Positions 11,777 to 24,155 of a stretch of DNA of 64,000 nt are shown here, one piece after another. How positions within the stretch are numbered: the stretch's first letter is position 1; every line of letters starts with the position of its first letter. The notes beneath the pieces were generated by a model that ran no database searches, was not told where the DNA came from, and saw nothing but the letters and a program-made list of their open reading frames with translations. Source of the DNA: Tanypteryx hageni (lineage: Eukaryota; Arthropoda; Insecta; Odonata; Petaluridae); contig CM054116.1 in assembly GCA_028673005.1 (NCBI GenBank), forward strand, positions 136,267,681-136,331,680. Direction: 5' to 3'. The position numbers and the translations under genes were made by a program.

Positions 11777-12331
11777 CATAGGCATACCCAGGATTTTTGT
11801 TTGGGGGGCCCACATTTCCATGTTTACATTTTTATATGTAAACATGCACACACATGCATGTATTCACAAACAAACATATACATAGGCAGTGGTATATTTA
11901 GAATGAAACTCATTGATTTAGTGTATGAAAATACATATTTTTAACAACACATTTATTATCCTGTGGATAAAATATATTTAATTTAAAAATTTCAACATTT
12001 ATACCATTACAGCCAAAAGAAAATACGTTGATTTACAAATAAAAAAATAAGTTGTCATAAAAAATACAACGTCCCCAGCTAGCGCCTATGCATAAATCAG
12101 CCTCTGCATATAGGCATTCATAAAAACATATAAAATAAAAAACAATGTTGGTTACAAATTTATCTGTTATTTAGAACAAACATTCTCAGTTTCTCATAGA
12201 AATATGTATATTAACATTGAATTTGAATATAAATCTTTTGATTTTTCATATAATGAAATTAATATTTATAGGTTTTGTTTACTAAAACATAAAATAAAAA
12301 TTAATTGGGTAACACAATTACAATTTTATAT

Positions 12332-14654
12332 CTAATCTTCGGTCTTTTTTTGTAATTCATCTAATATGTCTTTGGGGAGCAATTCCATTTCCCTATAAAT
12401 GTTGAGGAGCGTTAAACCATTCAGTCTTTCCTGTCCCATGGAATTACGCAAGTACGTTTTCATTCTTCTTAACGTTGAAAATGTTCTCTCTGCTGTGCTA
12501 GTTGATACCGGCAGAGTTGCAAATATTTTTAATAAATAATGAATGTTTGGATATATATTTTGATTGCATTGCATTAATGCTTCTAATGCATTTGTAGGGG
12601 GTATCCTGTTTTCGTACCGTTTTTGCCAAAGCTTTAGTTCACTCTCTAAGACTGAATCGCATACTTCCACGGAATAAAATTTTGCCAAAGTTGATAGGCT
12701 ATCTACGTCTGATGTAGAACTGCATCCTTTTGGAAGGAGGCACATGAAGGATTTTAAAATACTTTTATGAGCCAAGAATCTTGTCTCTAATTGTGTCACA
12801 AGACAATCCAAAAATGGAATAAACATAGATCGCCTGTAATAAACTTCCGCTGATTCAGTAGGAATATTATTTCTATTTTTTTGATATTTCGATATCCTCG
12901 GTATTGTAATTTCAACCCCAAAATCTCCTACTTTTACTGTTGCCTCTTTGAAAATATTTGCAAAGTTTGTATCAGCGTTTCCTCGGATACATTTTAGAGC
13001 AGATGTTACATCTTCAACGAGATGTGTTACGGAAATTAAGTCAATGTTTTCACTTTGTAATACTCTACTTAATGGCAGCGTATAACTGTACAGTTTTTGT
13101 ATACTATACAAAGACACCAAAAATTTTCCTTGGAATATTGCATTCTGAAGAATCTGTGCTGTAGATGAAGTGTCTTTGTCATTCCAGTCACTTATTTCTT
13201 CGAGCGCTAAGTAAATTGCATCTAAAAGTTCCACCATTACCATGACAGAATCATGACGCTCTATCCATCTAGTTGGGCACATCTGCTTCAATCGTAGATG
13301 CCTACAATTGGGAATACACTCGCTAATTTTTTTGATAATATATTTAATCGCTTTGGAGTGTTAAAAAAGTGTATGATTTTCCAATAATTCCTAAGCAATT
13401 CCTTATATCTTGATTATTTGCACTGTTTCCAATGGCTAAATTTAAACAATGCGAGGTGCAATGTACATATAATGCTTGTGGGAGCTGTTGTTGTATATGT
13501 GCCTGAACACCTTCAAATTTGCCACTCATGGAAGCAGCACCATCATACCCCTGACCTCGAAGGTAGGAAATATCAATACCAAATTTTAGTAAACTATCTA
13601 TAATGGTAGAAGCCAAACCTTTTCCACTGGTGTCGATAACTGGAACAAACTGTAAAAATTTCTCGCAAACTCTAATTTCCTTATCTACGTATCTTATGCA
13701 TAATGTCAATTGCTCAGTTGTTGAAATGTCTGTTGTTTCATCTGCTAAAATAGAAAAAACATTTTGCATCATTTACTTCTTTAACAAGTCTTTTCAGAAT
13801 CAAATCATTACAAATTTCTATTATTTGGTTCTGGATGTTGGTCCTTAAATAGGTACTGTTTTGCCCGCATTGTTTACAGTGATTTTTTAAATCGGTGTCA
13901 CCAGCTTCTAGCCTTGCTCTAAGGATTGCACGGAAATTGCCTTCATTTTTCTCAGGCTTTTTATCAATGTTAAACTCTCCAGAATCCACATGACCTCGTA
14001 GTGCAATACCTTGCTGTCCACATAACATTATAGTCATGATTATGGGTTCCAAGCGTTTCCGATTCTCAATAACTTGTTTCATTCTCATCGTATCGAGCTG
14101 TTTGTCGATAGGTATTCTTTTGCCTGTCATTATATCACATAGGTTTTCATAAGAACATAATGAATTTGAATGATATAACGCTTTTTCATGAGCTTCAAAT
14201 GTTTCAACTGCATGTTTCCAATTATTGTACCCACTTTATGCGAGTTGACCTAAAGGTTGAGATTTACTTTTACCAATTTCTTTTGGCGCGAATAAGCAAC
14301 AATATTTACAAAAACATATATCTAGTCTCGAATAAGCAAGCCACTCATATCTGTGCAACCATTGCAATTGAAATTTTCTTTTCTTTCCATTTTTTCAGTC
14401 ATATATGGAAATGGAAAAAGATCATCTGGTTTCCACAAATTCTGTATAAAATCCACTTTATCTTCATTTATAAGTAAGCTCTTGTAAGCCGCGATATCTG
14501 ATTTAATTAATGTTCCAGTAGTGTTATTCGATGCAGTCTGCAAGTTTTCACCCGTCTCGGGTGATTTTGATAGGACTATCCTGTTTTCCAATTTTGGTTT
14601 TTTCGTCAAATACTTGAATATCGTTCCTATTCCCGATTTTCTTTTATCATCCAT
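12332..14654 (-). pseudogene. ZMYM1-like (DUF4371/hATC) hAT transposase
   Basis: Four minus-strand pieces line up in order. 14654-14322 is the Lys-rich N-terminus (IGTIFKYLTKKPK, then LWKPDDLFPFP); the TTF-type zinc finger expected after it is not readable. 14130-13738 holds MLCGQQGIALRGHVDSGEFN and NEGNFRAILRARLEAGD, the DUF4371 start. 13772-13344 carries the first catalytic motif ILADETTDISTTEQLTLCIR and the second RGQGYDGAASMSGKF, then VHCTSHCLNLAIGNSA. 13291-12332 is a 319-codon stretch ending with LPVSTSTAERTFSTLRRMKT and ERLNGLTLLNIYRE, the dimerisation domain with its Glu. Gaps or frameshifts near 14322-14130, 13740-13770 and 13300-13344 kill it, but the catalytic D, D and E are all readable, so decay is moderate. 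Confidence 0.9.
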
Positions 14655-16888
14655 TACCCCTTTAAATATTTTTTGAATAAATAATTTCTTATAATTGTAA
14701 TACTTAGCATGAGAAAAATTAATGCTATTGACTTAAAACTTTTAATTTTACAATTTTAAGTGAACTTTTACCTCGTAAATGTAGTGGCCAAATGAGACTA
14801 ACACTTTTTTCAATGAATAAGAACGGCTATTCCGTGGAAACGTGACACCTGGACACAGCTTACTGAGAATATGCACAAATTTTAACCTTTGAAATATATA
14901 ATAGTTATATTTTCAAATAAAAATTTACAGTATTTATTTTTCAACAGTAATATGGAATAACATATTCGCGGGCAGAATAATAAATAATTGAAATTCATAT
15001 TATCATAAAAAATAATTTGGCGTGTAATATATGTAATAAAAATAATCAATATAGAAAGATTTTTCCAATCTTTGAATCCAGAATTTGAAATTTTGTTTTT
15101 AAAATCAGAAAACAACTTGCAAAAGAAGCAGAAAACGCAGTCAAGTTTTTAAGAACAAACTAGCCAACGACGATCGATGAATTCACCATTTAAAAGTTTC
15201 CGGGTTTACAATTATACAGAAAAACGCCTATTACTCTCATTCACAGAAAAGTCAAAGTTACTATCCCTGTTTGGACCTTTATCAATTACAAAGACTAGCT
15301 GATTATTAATCAGAGGTATTGGCCACAGACCAATATCACTACAGTTAATTTTACATGATTCTGACTTTTCAAACCGAGTTTCTGTTAAGGATATAGATGA
15401 AGCTGATGTGAGTACTGGTAAATCTACTAACGGTGTTGTTTCAATGTGTTCTTCTAATAAATGAAATTACGATAACATTCTATTAAAGTTTTTATAAGTT
15501 TAATTCAAATTACTTTATCAAAATCATCCAGTTACATTACGGAAGGGCTTTCAGTCTCCTAAAGGACATTATTATTAACAACGACAATTAAACAAAATTC
15601 CGCATCATAAAATAATTAGCTTTACTTACCAAATACTGCTAAATGGGTACTGTAAAAAGTGGCCGTTTTGGGAAAGTATCCGGGAAAAAGAATTTGTCGG
15701 GAACCAAGAACTCCCGAAGCTGTTCCCTTCGTCTGTAGAGAAACACTCGTGATCAACGTAAAATGTTGAGATCAAACCATGAAAATTAATTATTTCAGAA
15801 GAATATCTTAATCACCTTTGCGTATTTTCAAACGAATTATCCAGTGTTCAGTCTAAACGAAACATACGAACTTGAACTATTGATGTTGTTTCAAAGAGAA
15901 ACCAAATGAGACTAATACTCTCAAATAGTTTCCCTCTTTCAAAAAGGACTAGGAAACATTCCTACATCTGGAAACTATTAAAGGGGTCGTTTCCTTTGGC
16001 CCATTCGTGCGGAGAAAAGAGAAAGACCCAAGTAAGGGACCCGAGACCTTCTCCCTCCTCCTACGATCAACGTTCGGTCGGAATATGGGAAGGGAGAGTA
16101 AGATAAGCTTGAAGGAATGTGTGAGAAAAGAAACGCTTATTATTATTTTAACAGCAATATTCGTCACAAAAATTCTTAAAACATCGTGAAAATGTTCGTC
16201 AGCAAATTAGATTTTGCGAATGTCTTTCGTAAGAACTTTTTACGAAAATGTAATCGCATCCAAATATCGTAATCATTTGTGAGACAAATCGGCTAATTTT
16301 TGGTAAGTATTGCGGCATATAGAATCGAATAAAATTCCACTAAATCATTTGCTTCATATGAATTTTTACTTTCTCTATATACGTAGATAAAGTATTGTTG
16401 CCTTTTTCATTTCCCTCAATATATCTAAATTTCAAATGCAGTGTTTAAGCCACCAATACAGTTTATAAGCCACCTATACCGTATTTAAGCCAGATATCTC
16501 CTTTTGTGAATCGAAGTAGAGTTAATACCATAATGGCATATTGCCATAATTTACAAGATATTCTTCGTTCGTGCTCACATAGTGTAAACGCACCTTTAAA
16601 AGCCGATCTATTGATCGATTCGACGTGTATTAAAAAATCTATGGCAGGAAAACAAACTTCCATTATTTATGCGTACGTTGTTTCATGTCTCGAACACCTA
16701 CGATGATTCTGTGATTTTAATATGCGAATAATTAATGTTCTACATTCAAATTTATTCCTTCTCGCATATAACGCAACGAATGTTGTTTAAATTGGTTGCC
16801 TAAATCCTCTTTCAAAACATGAATTGGCCAAATTTATTTTTGGGGGGGCACGGGCCCTGTGCCCACCCCCCCCCTCGGTACGCCACTG
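14655..16888. other. Long non-coding leader of the nested hAT
   Basis: About 2.2 kb between the transposase ATG and the right terminal repeat has no recognised protein. It includes a palindromic repeat tail at 16368-16393, three short repeats of the form TAAGCCA(C)C near 16446-16490, and a copy of AACGCAACGAATGTTGTTTA near 16770. Such a length is unusual for a hAT leader; other small insertions may be hidden in it. Confidence 0.5.
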
Positions 16889-17694
16889 CAGTGAATGCCC
16901 TTTTCTTGGGGAGCAAGTTCTTTCACCTTTGTCTGAAAGCCCGACTTTGACCCTAGCATAGCTGGTGCTTCATCTGTACAAACCCCACAGACGTTTTTCC
17001 TCTGTAGTCCTCCAGTTTCAAAAAAGGTATTTATCTTCTCCATAATATCTTCACCTTTTGTAGTAGTTTCAAGTGCACTTCAAAACAGGAACTCTTCTTT
17101 GATGTCATCTGAATGAATATATTTCACGAAGACAAGCAACTGAGAACATGAACTTACGTCCGTTGATTCATCAACTTGAAAATAAGACAATGGAGAAACT
17201 TTGATTTCATTCAAAACCTGCTCTTTCACATCTGCGGACATATCTGGAATGCCCCTCTGAATAGTGTTATTGGACAGAGATATTTGTCGCATCTTTATCT
17301 CGCTGGCTTCCCCAAGAATTACCTTTACCATCTTCAACATGCAGGGTTTGATGAGCGTTTCTCCATTCGTGTAAGGTTTTTTCTGTTTGGCAATTTCCAA
17401 TGCGACTTCATATGATGCTTGCACTGCTGCTGTGCTCTGTTGCTGAAAACTTCCTGTAGGATCAAGTCTCTGACATCTGAGACCAGTTTCATGGCGTCAA
17501 AAGAACTCCAAATCCTTTTTGGTATGTTCTGAATGCTTTGTCTCTAAGTGACGTTTTAGTTTTGAAGGTTTCATCGATTCAGTACTGAGAACAACATTGC
17601 ACAAAACGCATCGTGGCTTCTCTATGCTATTGCTGATCAAGATGGTCAAGCCAAATTTCAGATAGTCTTCTGAATATTTACGCTTCTTCTCCAT
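16889..17694 (-). pseudogene. ZBED5/FAM200-like hAT transposase, N-terminal half
   Basis: The ATG at 17694 opens a BED-type zinc finger: Cys29 and Cys32 (CVLC), then His49 and His54 (HLETKH). A frame break near 17497 follows. From 17424 the text reads EVALEIAKQKKPYTNGETLI, CMLKMVKVILGEASEIK and DMSADVKEQVLNEIK, then the first catalytic motif FQVDESTDVSS. A TGA at 17080-17082 replaces a Cys codon. The frame goes on with GLQRKNVCGVCTDEAPAMLG, the second Asp motif, and LAPQEKGIHC, where the nested element cuts it. This is the order of the ZBED5/FAM200/SCAND3 group of hAT-derived proteins. Dead through a frameshift, a stop and the insertion. Confidence 0.88.
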
Positions 17695-18720
17695 GGGTAC
17701 GGATTTCTGTAAATATAAATTAATTCTTTTTCGAGAAAAAAATTTTCTTTTTGTATTTTTATTATTTATTCTCGTTTTATCAATTGTAATATTTTTTTTA
17801 AATAAATGTTTAATAATGTTTAGCGTTAGTCACTTGGCTCATTATTTTATTAAAACAATACACCTAATAATACTAATAATATAACAATAAAAATATAAAT
17901 AGATAATTACCCAAATAAATTGTTTTCCGTCGGGAAACGATAATAGCGATGCAGAAAGTCGACCGACAGCACGGACTGATGACGACCTGCTGACGCTCTT
18001 TAGATTTTAGCAAGTGCAAGCAGTAGCTAACCCGCGCTCGACAGCGAGTGACCAACTAACGGTGGTTTACTATTAGCGAACTAAGTTCGCGCCAGTTTGC
18101 ATTAGACGGCCCATCGCGGACATTATTGAATTACATCATTGCAAACATGGCGGCGTCGGCAAAACATACGGGGTGACCTTCAACTGCGTTAAGAGAGCAA
18201 CTCATCTTTATTCGACGGTCCGTATTCGACAGTCTGTTATTCAAACATCGAGACACCGATTAAAAATGAATTTTGATATTGAATTTTGCATCATAGTGAA
18301 TATTTTTTTCAGTTTACTACTTGTAACATAGAATTTTATTCTAATGATAAAACTGCATTTGTATATTTTTGAGTTAGGGAGTGAATCAAGGTCCGCGGCG
18401 GCGGAAATTTGAAAAAATATTCAAGTCCCGCCATAGCAAATAATTAAAATAATATAAAATGTTTAATGTGTATGAACACAGCGGGCCTTTAATATATTTT
18501 AAGTATCCGCCGCGGTGGACCTTAAGTCACTTCCTTTCATTTATCAAAAATCAGTGTTACCACCACTAGTAGAATATTGCAGTGTAGCCATATTGAAATA
18601 AATAAGTGTTGAAAACCTTCGTGGTGAAATTTCCTATAAAAATAATTGCAACTAAAAATAACCGCGGCGACCCCCAGAAAACACTTTGCGACCCACAGGT
18701 TGGGAACCCGGGGTTTAGAG

Positions 18721-18840
18721 CAATGGCGGATTTAAGGGGGGCCGCACTTGGTGCGCGACAGGGGCTCCTTGAAGTAAAGGGCTCCGAAAAAATGTTCGTG
18801 TATATAATCTCAGAAATATTAAATGTCTCAATTTAAAAAT
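18721..18840. other. Possible solo end of another hAT element
   Basis: CAATGGCGGATTTAAGGGGG followed by GCCGCAC resembles the CAGTGGCGGAT start common to hAT elements. It abuts the right target duplication of the ZBED-type hAT. No partner end was found, so the call is weak. Confidence 0.25.
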
Positions 18841-19890
18841 CAGTGGAACCTCTCTACGATTCCATAGAAAAACGATCGTTAAGAGGTGTCACAAAAGAGG
18901 GTAGCCGTTAGGAGGGGTTTCACAGTATATCCTATTTACCGAAAGGAAGATGAGGTTTTTTCACAAAAATGCCGTTAAAAATATTAGGTATCGTCTTAGA
19001 ATGGAGTATGAGGATTTAAGGTGAGAATATACCCCTATTTTAAATGCACCATGAAACACCCAGATGTCATGTAATATGTCCGTTAAAATATTTATTATTG
19101 CATAAAGTAATACATTGTATTTAATTTATTACTACAATACTTTAAAATTTAAGGTCAAACCAATGGTTCCACTTCGGCGGTAGGAAAGTGTTTAGAGTTG
19201 GGTAGGTAATCGCGTGACAAGTTGAAAAAAATGACTGCAGCTGGGCGGTTTCGTGCTTAATATGAAACACAAAGTCATGTAGGCACCAATTAAAATGTCT
19301 AGTAATACAATGTAAACAAGACTGATACAATTTAAACATGATGCTTTGCGTTTGGTATGCCAACGGCAGACGTAAAGTGGACGTGAGTTTCAGAGTGTAG
19401 AAAATTTACGAGAACACTTGAGTAGTACACGCTTTGCTGAGTTTTAAAGTGAAATAGTGACAAATTATTATTTATAACTTTCAAATGAGATACCCCAAAC
19501 AAATGGCAGATCGCGTAGAGAAAAAAGGAGCTGCGGTAAGAGGGAATGTATCGAAAGGAATTAGAAGAAGTTACGACAGAAATTTTAAGTTAATGGTGGT
19601 GCGCTATGCTGAAGAAACAAATAATTGTGCGGCAGGGAGGAAATACAATGTGACTGAAGCAAATGTGCGGAGGTGGAAGCAAGCAAAAGAGAAACTTGAA
19701 GGTGCTAACTCAACACGGAGATCATTTAGTGGACCAAAACGTGGCCGATTTCATTCATTAGAAGAGGAAATTGCAAACTTTGTGCGTATTCAAAGAATAC
19801 GGTGTCACGGGATATCATTAAATTGAAAGCCCAAGATTTAGCACGATCGCAAAACATTCCACACCAAAAATTTAAGGCTAGTAATGGATA
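18841..19890 (+). mobile_element. Truncated pogo/Tigger-type element, 5' part
   Basis: CAGTGGAACCTCTCTACGAT at 18841 resembles a pogo-class terminal repeat, and the non-coding leader speaks of the same class (GAGGTGTCACAAAAGAGG, repeated in form at 18870-18920). The transposase N-terminus follows at 19485. The copy stops near 19885, before any DDE domain, and no opposite terminal repeat is present; the preceding dinucleotide is not TA. The left boundary is therefore uncertain. Confidence 0.6.
19485..19860 (+). pseudogene. Pogo/POGK-like transposase, CENP-B-type HTH only
   Basis: The open part of 113 codons reads RRSYDRNFKLMVVRYAEETN, then NCAAGRKYNVTEANVRRWKQ and SFSGPKRGRFHSLEEEIANF. This is the first helix-turn-helix and linker of the pogo/POGK/CENP-B group, which binds element ends. 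A one-base shift near 19800 moves the frame: SRDIIKLKAQDLARSQNIP continues the expected second helix region in the next frame, to about 19860. The DDE integrase core is absent, so the copy cannot transpose. Confidence 0.85.
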
Positions 19891-20120
19891 GAGTGTGCGT
19901 ATAATAAATAAATAAATATATAAGCTAATAAATTATTTGAATAATTTTTTTATTTAATAAATGCTTTTCTAGCTTTTGTTTTTGCAAATTTATTAATTAT
20001 TCATGAAAAATCAACGTTACGTGCGATGTGATAATTTATGTTAAGCATTGCGAGCCCATGCAATCACTCTTGTCCCATTGTTGAACGGTGGTAATACTTA
20101 ATCCGCTTTAGCACGCTGCA

Positions 20121-23000
20121 GGGCCGTGCAAAGGTACGTAGGGCCCGGATGCAAAAGGGGTTAAGGGGCCTCGTTTATTTATGTTGAGACAAAAAATATT
20201 AAATGGAGCTTATATTTATTAAGTATTAATTATTACAATTATTTTAATATTATTAAAATATAATTATTACAATATTTTTGTTTTGATAAATAGTCAAAAC
20301 AATCACCTATAATAGAGATATTAAATGTTATCATCACTTTGACACAAATAGGAAATTTACACATGTTTTATGTATTAAAATATATTGATTATTACAGTAT
20401 TAATAAATAGTCAAAACAAAACAACCACCTATATTTAAATAGTCAAAACAAAATAATCACCTATAACACATATTAAATGTTATTATCAATTTGATACAAA
20501 GAGGGAATTCACACATTTTTTTAGAAGTCTTTTCCACCCAGTTATTAATAACATCCTCAAAAGTACATTCACTAGTTATTTCCCATTCAATTGATAATAT
20601 TGCACAAGCATTTAATCATTCTTGAAGCATTGATGGCCATAAGTATGTTTTATTAACTTTAATTTACTGAAAGATCTCTCAGCTGATGTTACTGTTACAG
20701 GGAGAGTCAAAAAAATTCTTAAAGCAACTAATATATTAGGAAATATTTCTTCTAAATTATTTTCTATGATAAATAATAGAATGTCTTTCAGATTCCTAAT
20801 ATTATCTTTGTTTTGTATCATGTCCTTTAAATATGTAATTTCTGATCAAATACTATTTGAGACGTCATTTGAATAATCTGCATAAAAATCTTTGGGGCTC
20901 TCCCCCAAATCTGATTTTGATGCTTTTTTAAATCAAATTTTTTGTCACCCATGGTAATCTATTAAAACGGCCATGTAATTGTTGTATAGCAATGTCAGTT
21001 AAGTTAAAATAAAATGTTATTTTCATTTTTTCCTCTAAATCTGTTATTATTTCATCTTTACAATTTTCATCATAAAAACTTTTCTTTTTCTACTTTCAGG
21101 AAAATCTGTATTTATTTGTAATTTTATAGCCTCATCCTTGGAAACCAGTAATATTTCTTTAAATTTTTTTCTTTCTCTTTCTTTTTGAGCTTTTATTAAC
21201 AATTCTGCACAATCTATAGTCCAATTAGGGGACTGCATATATTTGCTTATTTTACTGACTTCACTCAATAAATCATACCATACAATAATGAAAGGTAATT
21301 TTTGTATTCGTTTTAGTAAACTGCTGGCCTCTGAAGCAACAGCATTATCAGTGACTGTATGTTTAAATTCTTCTAAGGCATCCAAGAATTCTCTTAATTG
21401 AAATCTAACTGCCTTCACTGATTCAATTCTTGCTTCCCATCTTGTATCACTAAGAGGTTTTAAAGTAGTGTTTAAATGCTTACACAAAATATTCCAACGA
21501 ATATTTGAGGAGGCAAATATTGTGTACAATCGTTGTATTATCCCAAAAAATATTTTAAATTCTAAATTGTTTGAAGCCGCATCACAAATGATAAGATTTA
21601 ATGAATGTGCAGCACATGGGATATACATGGGATATATACCCCTTTATATTGGCCTTTCATGTTTGCACCATTATGATAACACTGACCTCTGCAATTTTTT
21701 GTCAATATGAAATTTTCCTAATATTTTAATAACAAATGTGTTAAGCCTTCTCTGCTGTGATCAGTCGCTTCAAAAAATCCAATGAAATGTTCTCTTATTT
21801 TGAAATCATTTTTATTCTTGTCAATGCCCACATAACATAATATAACTGAGGTTTGCTCTTTAAGTGAAATATCTGGTGTACATTTGAATGCTATAGTATT
21901 TAGCTTTTTTTACTCCATTTAAAATTTGTTTTAAAACTTCATCACTGAATTCACTTAAAAATTTATTTTGAGATCTTTTCGACTGGTGATGATTAATTAT
22001 TTTTAATGGATTTTAGATATTCTGGCAGAAACACATCATATTTTGATAATAATTCTATCAAGCCCAAAAAATTTCCATTTTCATTTGAACCAAAGTGTTC
22101 ATTATACCCTCTTAGTGGCAAATTTCTACTACATAAAAATAATATTACTGAAACAATTCTTTCATATAAAATTTTCAGATTCTTTTTTTCCTCATTTAAT
22201 AATTTTTGTGTTGACTTATTTATCGTTTGACCTGCATTTAGTCTTAAGTATAATTCTTGCCATTGACAAAAACAATTTATATACATTTTTCCTACTTCAT
22301 GATCTGTAAGCGAAACGCTAAGTTTCCTCCAATTATTGTAACCATTTACAAATTTATTTGGTGTATTTGATTTGTGAAATAATAAACAACAAAAGCAATA
22401 CACAGAGTCAGTGCTTAATGAATACATTAACCAACTGTGATTAATTACTACTCCATTTTTTAAAGTTACTTTATAATAACTAGTTGAAAATTTTCTGTTA
22501 TCAACTGAGTTACATGGAAAAATTACATCAGTTACCTGTTTGGGACCTAGATCTCAAATCATCATTAATTATTTTTGACCATGTGGCTGGATCATCACAA
22601 CTAATTACATCTTTATCTTCTGAAAGTTTTATCAAGTCACTATTACAAAAATTATTTGATACCTGTTGATGATCTTCAATGACGTTTGTTACAGAAGTTG
22701 GTGAATCACTCTCTTGTTCTTCATTTTCTTTTGTTATTTTTTCACTCTTCTTCTTTATTTTCTTTTGACACATCTTCAAATACTTCAATCTTTTGCTCTT
22801 CATCAACGAGCATTGATGATGATGTGGACGGTCATTGCCCTTCATCTTCTTGCGTGGAAAATAACCAACGTGACATACTACCCTGATATTTTCGTTTTTC
22901 ATCTTCTACATTTTTCTTTATTCCTCTCTTTTTTGCTTCAGAAAGATACACTCATTTTGTAGACATTTTCTCACTAATATCTATTAAATAAAATTTAAAT
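20121..23000 (-). mobile_element. Third hAT element, ZMYM1-like, decayed; one end found
   Basis: The 3' end (left) looks like CAGGGCCGTGCAAAGG at 20121, followed by GGGCCCGGATGCAAAAGGGG, a hAT-style terminus. The transposase occupies the minus strand from about 22966 to 20580. The matching CCTTTGCACGGCCCTG was not found to the right up to 23450, so the 5' boundary is open or lost. 20160-20580 is AT-rich with partly repeated units (AGTCAAAACAAAAYAAYCAC at about 20409 and 20442). Confidence 0.7.
20590..22966 (-). pseudogene. ZMYM1-like hAT transposase, heavily broken
   Basis: The likely ATG at about 22966 gives MSTK and then a stop, followed by VYLSEAKKRGIKKNVEDEKR, the Lys-rich start. 22902-22528 has PATWSKIINDDLRSRSQ. 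22427-21993 has the TTF/MYM-like cysteine segment VYCFCCLLFHKS and FVNGYNNWRKLSVSLTDHE, then LPLRGYNEHFGSNENGNFLG. The region 21992-21630 keeps a degenerate first Asp motif. 21628-21047 has IPCAAHSLNLIICDAASNN and the helical insertion domain. 20821-20612 ends with LTLPVTVTSAERSFSKLKLI; LNACAILSIEW follows in another frame. At least five breaks. The order fits the nested element at 12332-14654, but the sequences differ, so they are separate families. Confidence 0.85.
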
Positions 23001-23452
23001 TATTTGTTAATGAAAATATTGAAAATTAATATTATACATTCCTAGTGGAAAACCTTGGTAAAAATAATTATTATTCAGTCTGTGAATCACAAAACAGCAA
23101 CAAAACACAAATATAACTTCACTACTGTATGCACATTCATGGGGACTTTACACCAACTAGTTACTGGGTTTGTGCGCAAGCTAAGCTTTTTTGTGTTAGA
23201 TGAGGCTGCGGGGATGGATGAGGAGCTGAGATAATAGAGACCTGCAGACCTTCAGATGAACAAGTACACTGAACTGACGTGTTCTCCAAATTGTTTGTTA
23301 TTTTAATATACACACTATTTTGCATAATAGCCGTCAAATCTGCAGTTGAATTTCTTTTCAAATAAATTGCTATTACCACTCTGCTGCCGGACCTCGGATC
23401 AAAATTTAGATCAAATTTAGAAGGTAACTTGTTGGAAATAGAATTTGGAGAC

Positions 23453-23801
23453 TACAGTGAACAGAATGGAATTAAAATAAAAACTCCTGAACCATAAAAT
23501 AATCCAGATGAATACACACACGTCAACAAGGAAAGAAAATGGAAAGAAATTAAAATGATACAAGTTTGCAGGACGATGGTCTACAGGGACCTGTTGTCGA
23601 AAACCAGCCTAAAGGAAAGGAAAACCGCATATGCACATGCAAAATGCTCGGAAAACTCTGGAAAAACCCGCTAAGTACTCATGAGTATCATTTTAATATT
23701 TTTCCATTTTCCCTTCTTATTGACGTGTGTGTGCTCATCTGGATTGTTTTATGGTTCAGGAGTTTTCATTATAATTCCAATGTAACTTGTGACTACAAAA
23801 G
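23453..23801. repeat. Foldback element with ~100-bp inverted arms
   Basis: The left arm (about 23466-23562: AAAACTCCTGAACCATAAAA, AATCCAGATGA, CACACACGTCAA) is the reverse complement of the right arm (about 23689-23790: TTGACGTGTGTGTGCTCATC, TGGATTGTTTTATGGTTCAG, GAGTTTTCAT). About nine in ten positions pair. The loop of roughly 125 bases is unrelated. No target duplication was established. It looks like a foldback MITE of unknown class. Confidence 0.85.
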
Positions 23802-24155
23802 TCATTTATGGCAATAATTAAAATATTTGACAAAACAATATAACAATATTTACTTTCAAAAAAACTAAAAACAAATACAACCAAAAACATAACATGCAAT
23901 GCTACAATAACCTTAACATATCACACATTACTTAAATGGGTTTCTAAATTTTTTGTAGCTAATGGATTTATTTTCATCGTCAACTTCAGTCAAGCCATAA
24001 GGTCAGTTTCATATTTAATTATTTTTAAATAACAAACTTTCACTCAAACTTTACTTGATATAACAGGCTAAAGCTTGGTTTAATTCATATACATCAGCTG
24101 CATAGTGAGGATTTAGTTCCTGGTGACACTGCACGTAAATTGGTTATCCTGGCTG

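Larger units (their letters stand above)
11777..16888 (-). mobile_element. ZMYM1-like hAT element nested in the ZBED-type hAT
   Basis: The boundaries are fixed by an exact 8-bp target duplication CAGTGAAT at 11769-11776 and 16889-16896. The left terminus CATAGGCATACCCAGG matches the right terminus read inward, CAGTGGCGTACCGAGG, at 12 of 16 positions, and both are followed by a G-run and GGGCCC (GGGGGGCCCA and GGGGGTGGGC). Length is 5,112 bp, with a transposase on the minus strand at 14654-12332 and a long non-coding leader at 14655-16888. It inserted in the reverse-transcribed sense of its host's HCM codons, splitting them cleanly. Confidence 0.93.
10679..18712 (-). mobile_element. ZBED5/FAM200-type hAT element carrying a second hAT inside
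   Basis: The left end is CAGTGTTTCCCAACC (10679), followed by GAGTCGCGACCCCC. The right end is the inverse, GCGACCCACAGGTTGGGAAC, ending near 18712. The flanks CTCTAGAG (10671-10678) and GTTTAGAG (18713-18720) agree at 6 of 8 bases. The transposase runs on the minus strand from 17694 to 10832 and is interrupted by 5,112 bp (11777-16888). Without the insert the element is about 2.9 kb, a normal size for this group. Bases 17695-18712 are its 5' non-coding leader and are G+C-rich in part (17940-18180). The transposase is described in two entries. Confidence 0.88.

Noticed and set aside
20121..23450. Right-hand terminus for the third hAT
   Set aside because: Several GC-rich spots near 23160-23400 were compared with the left end, but none matched its inverse.
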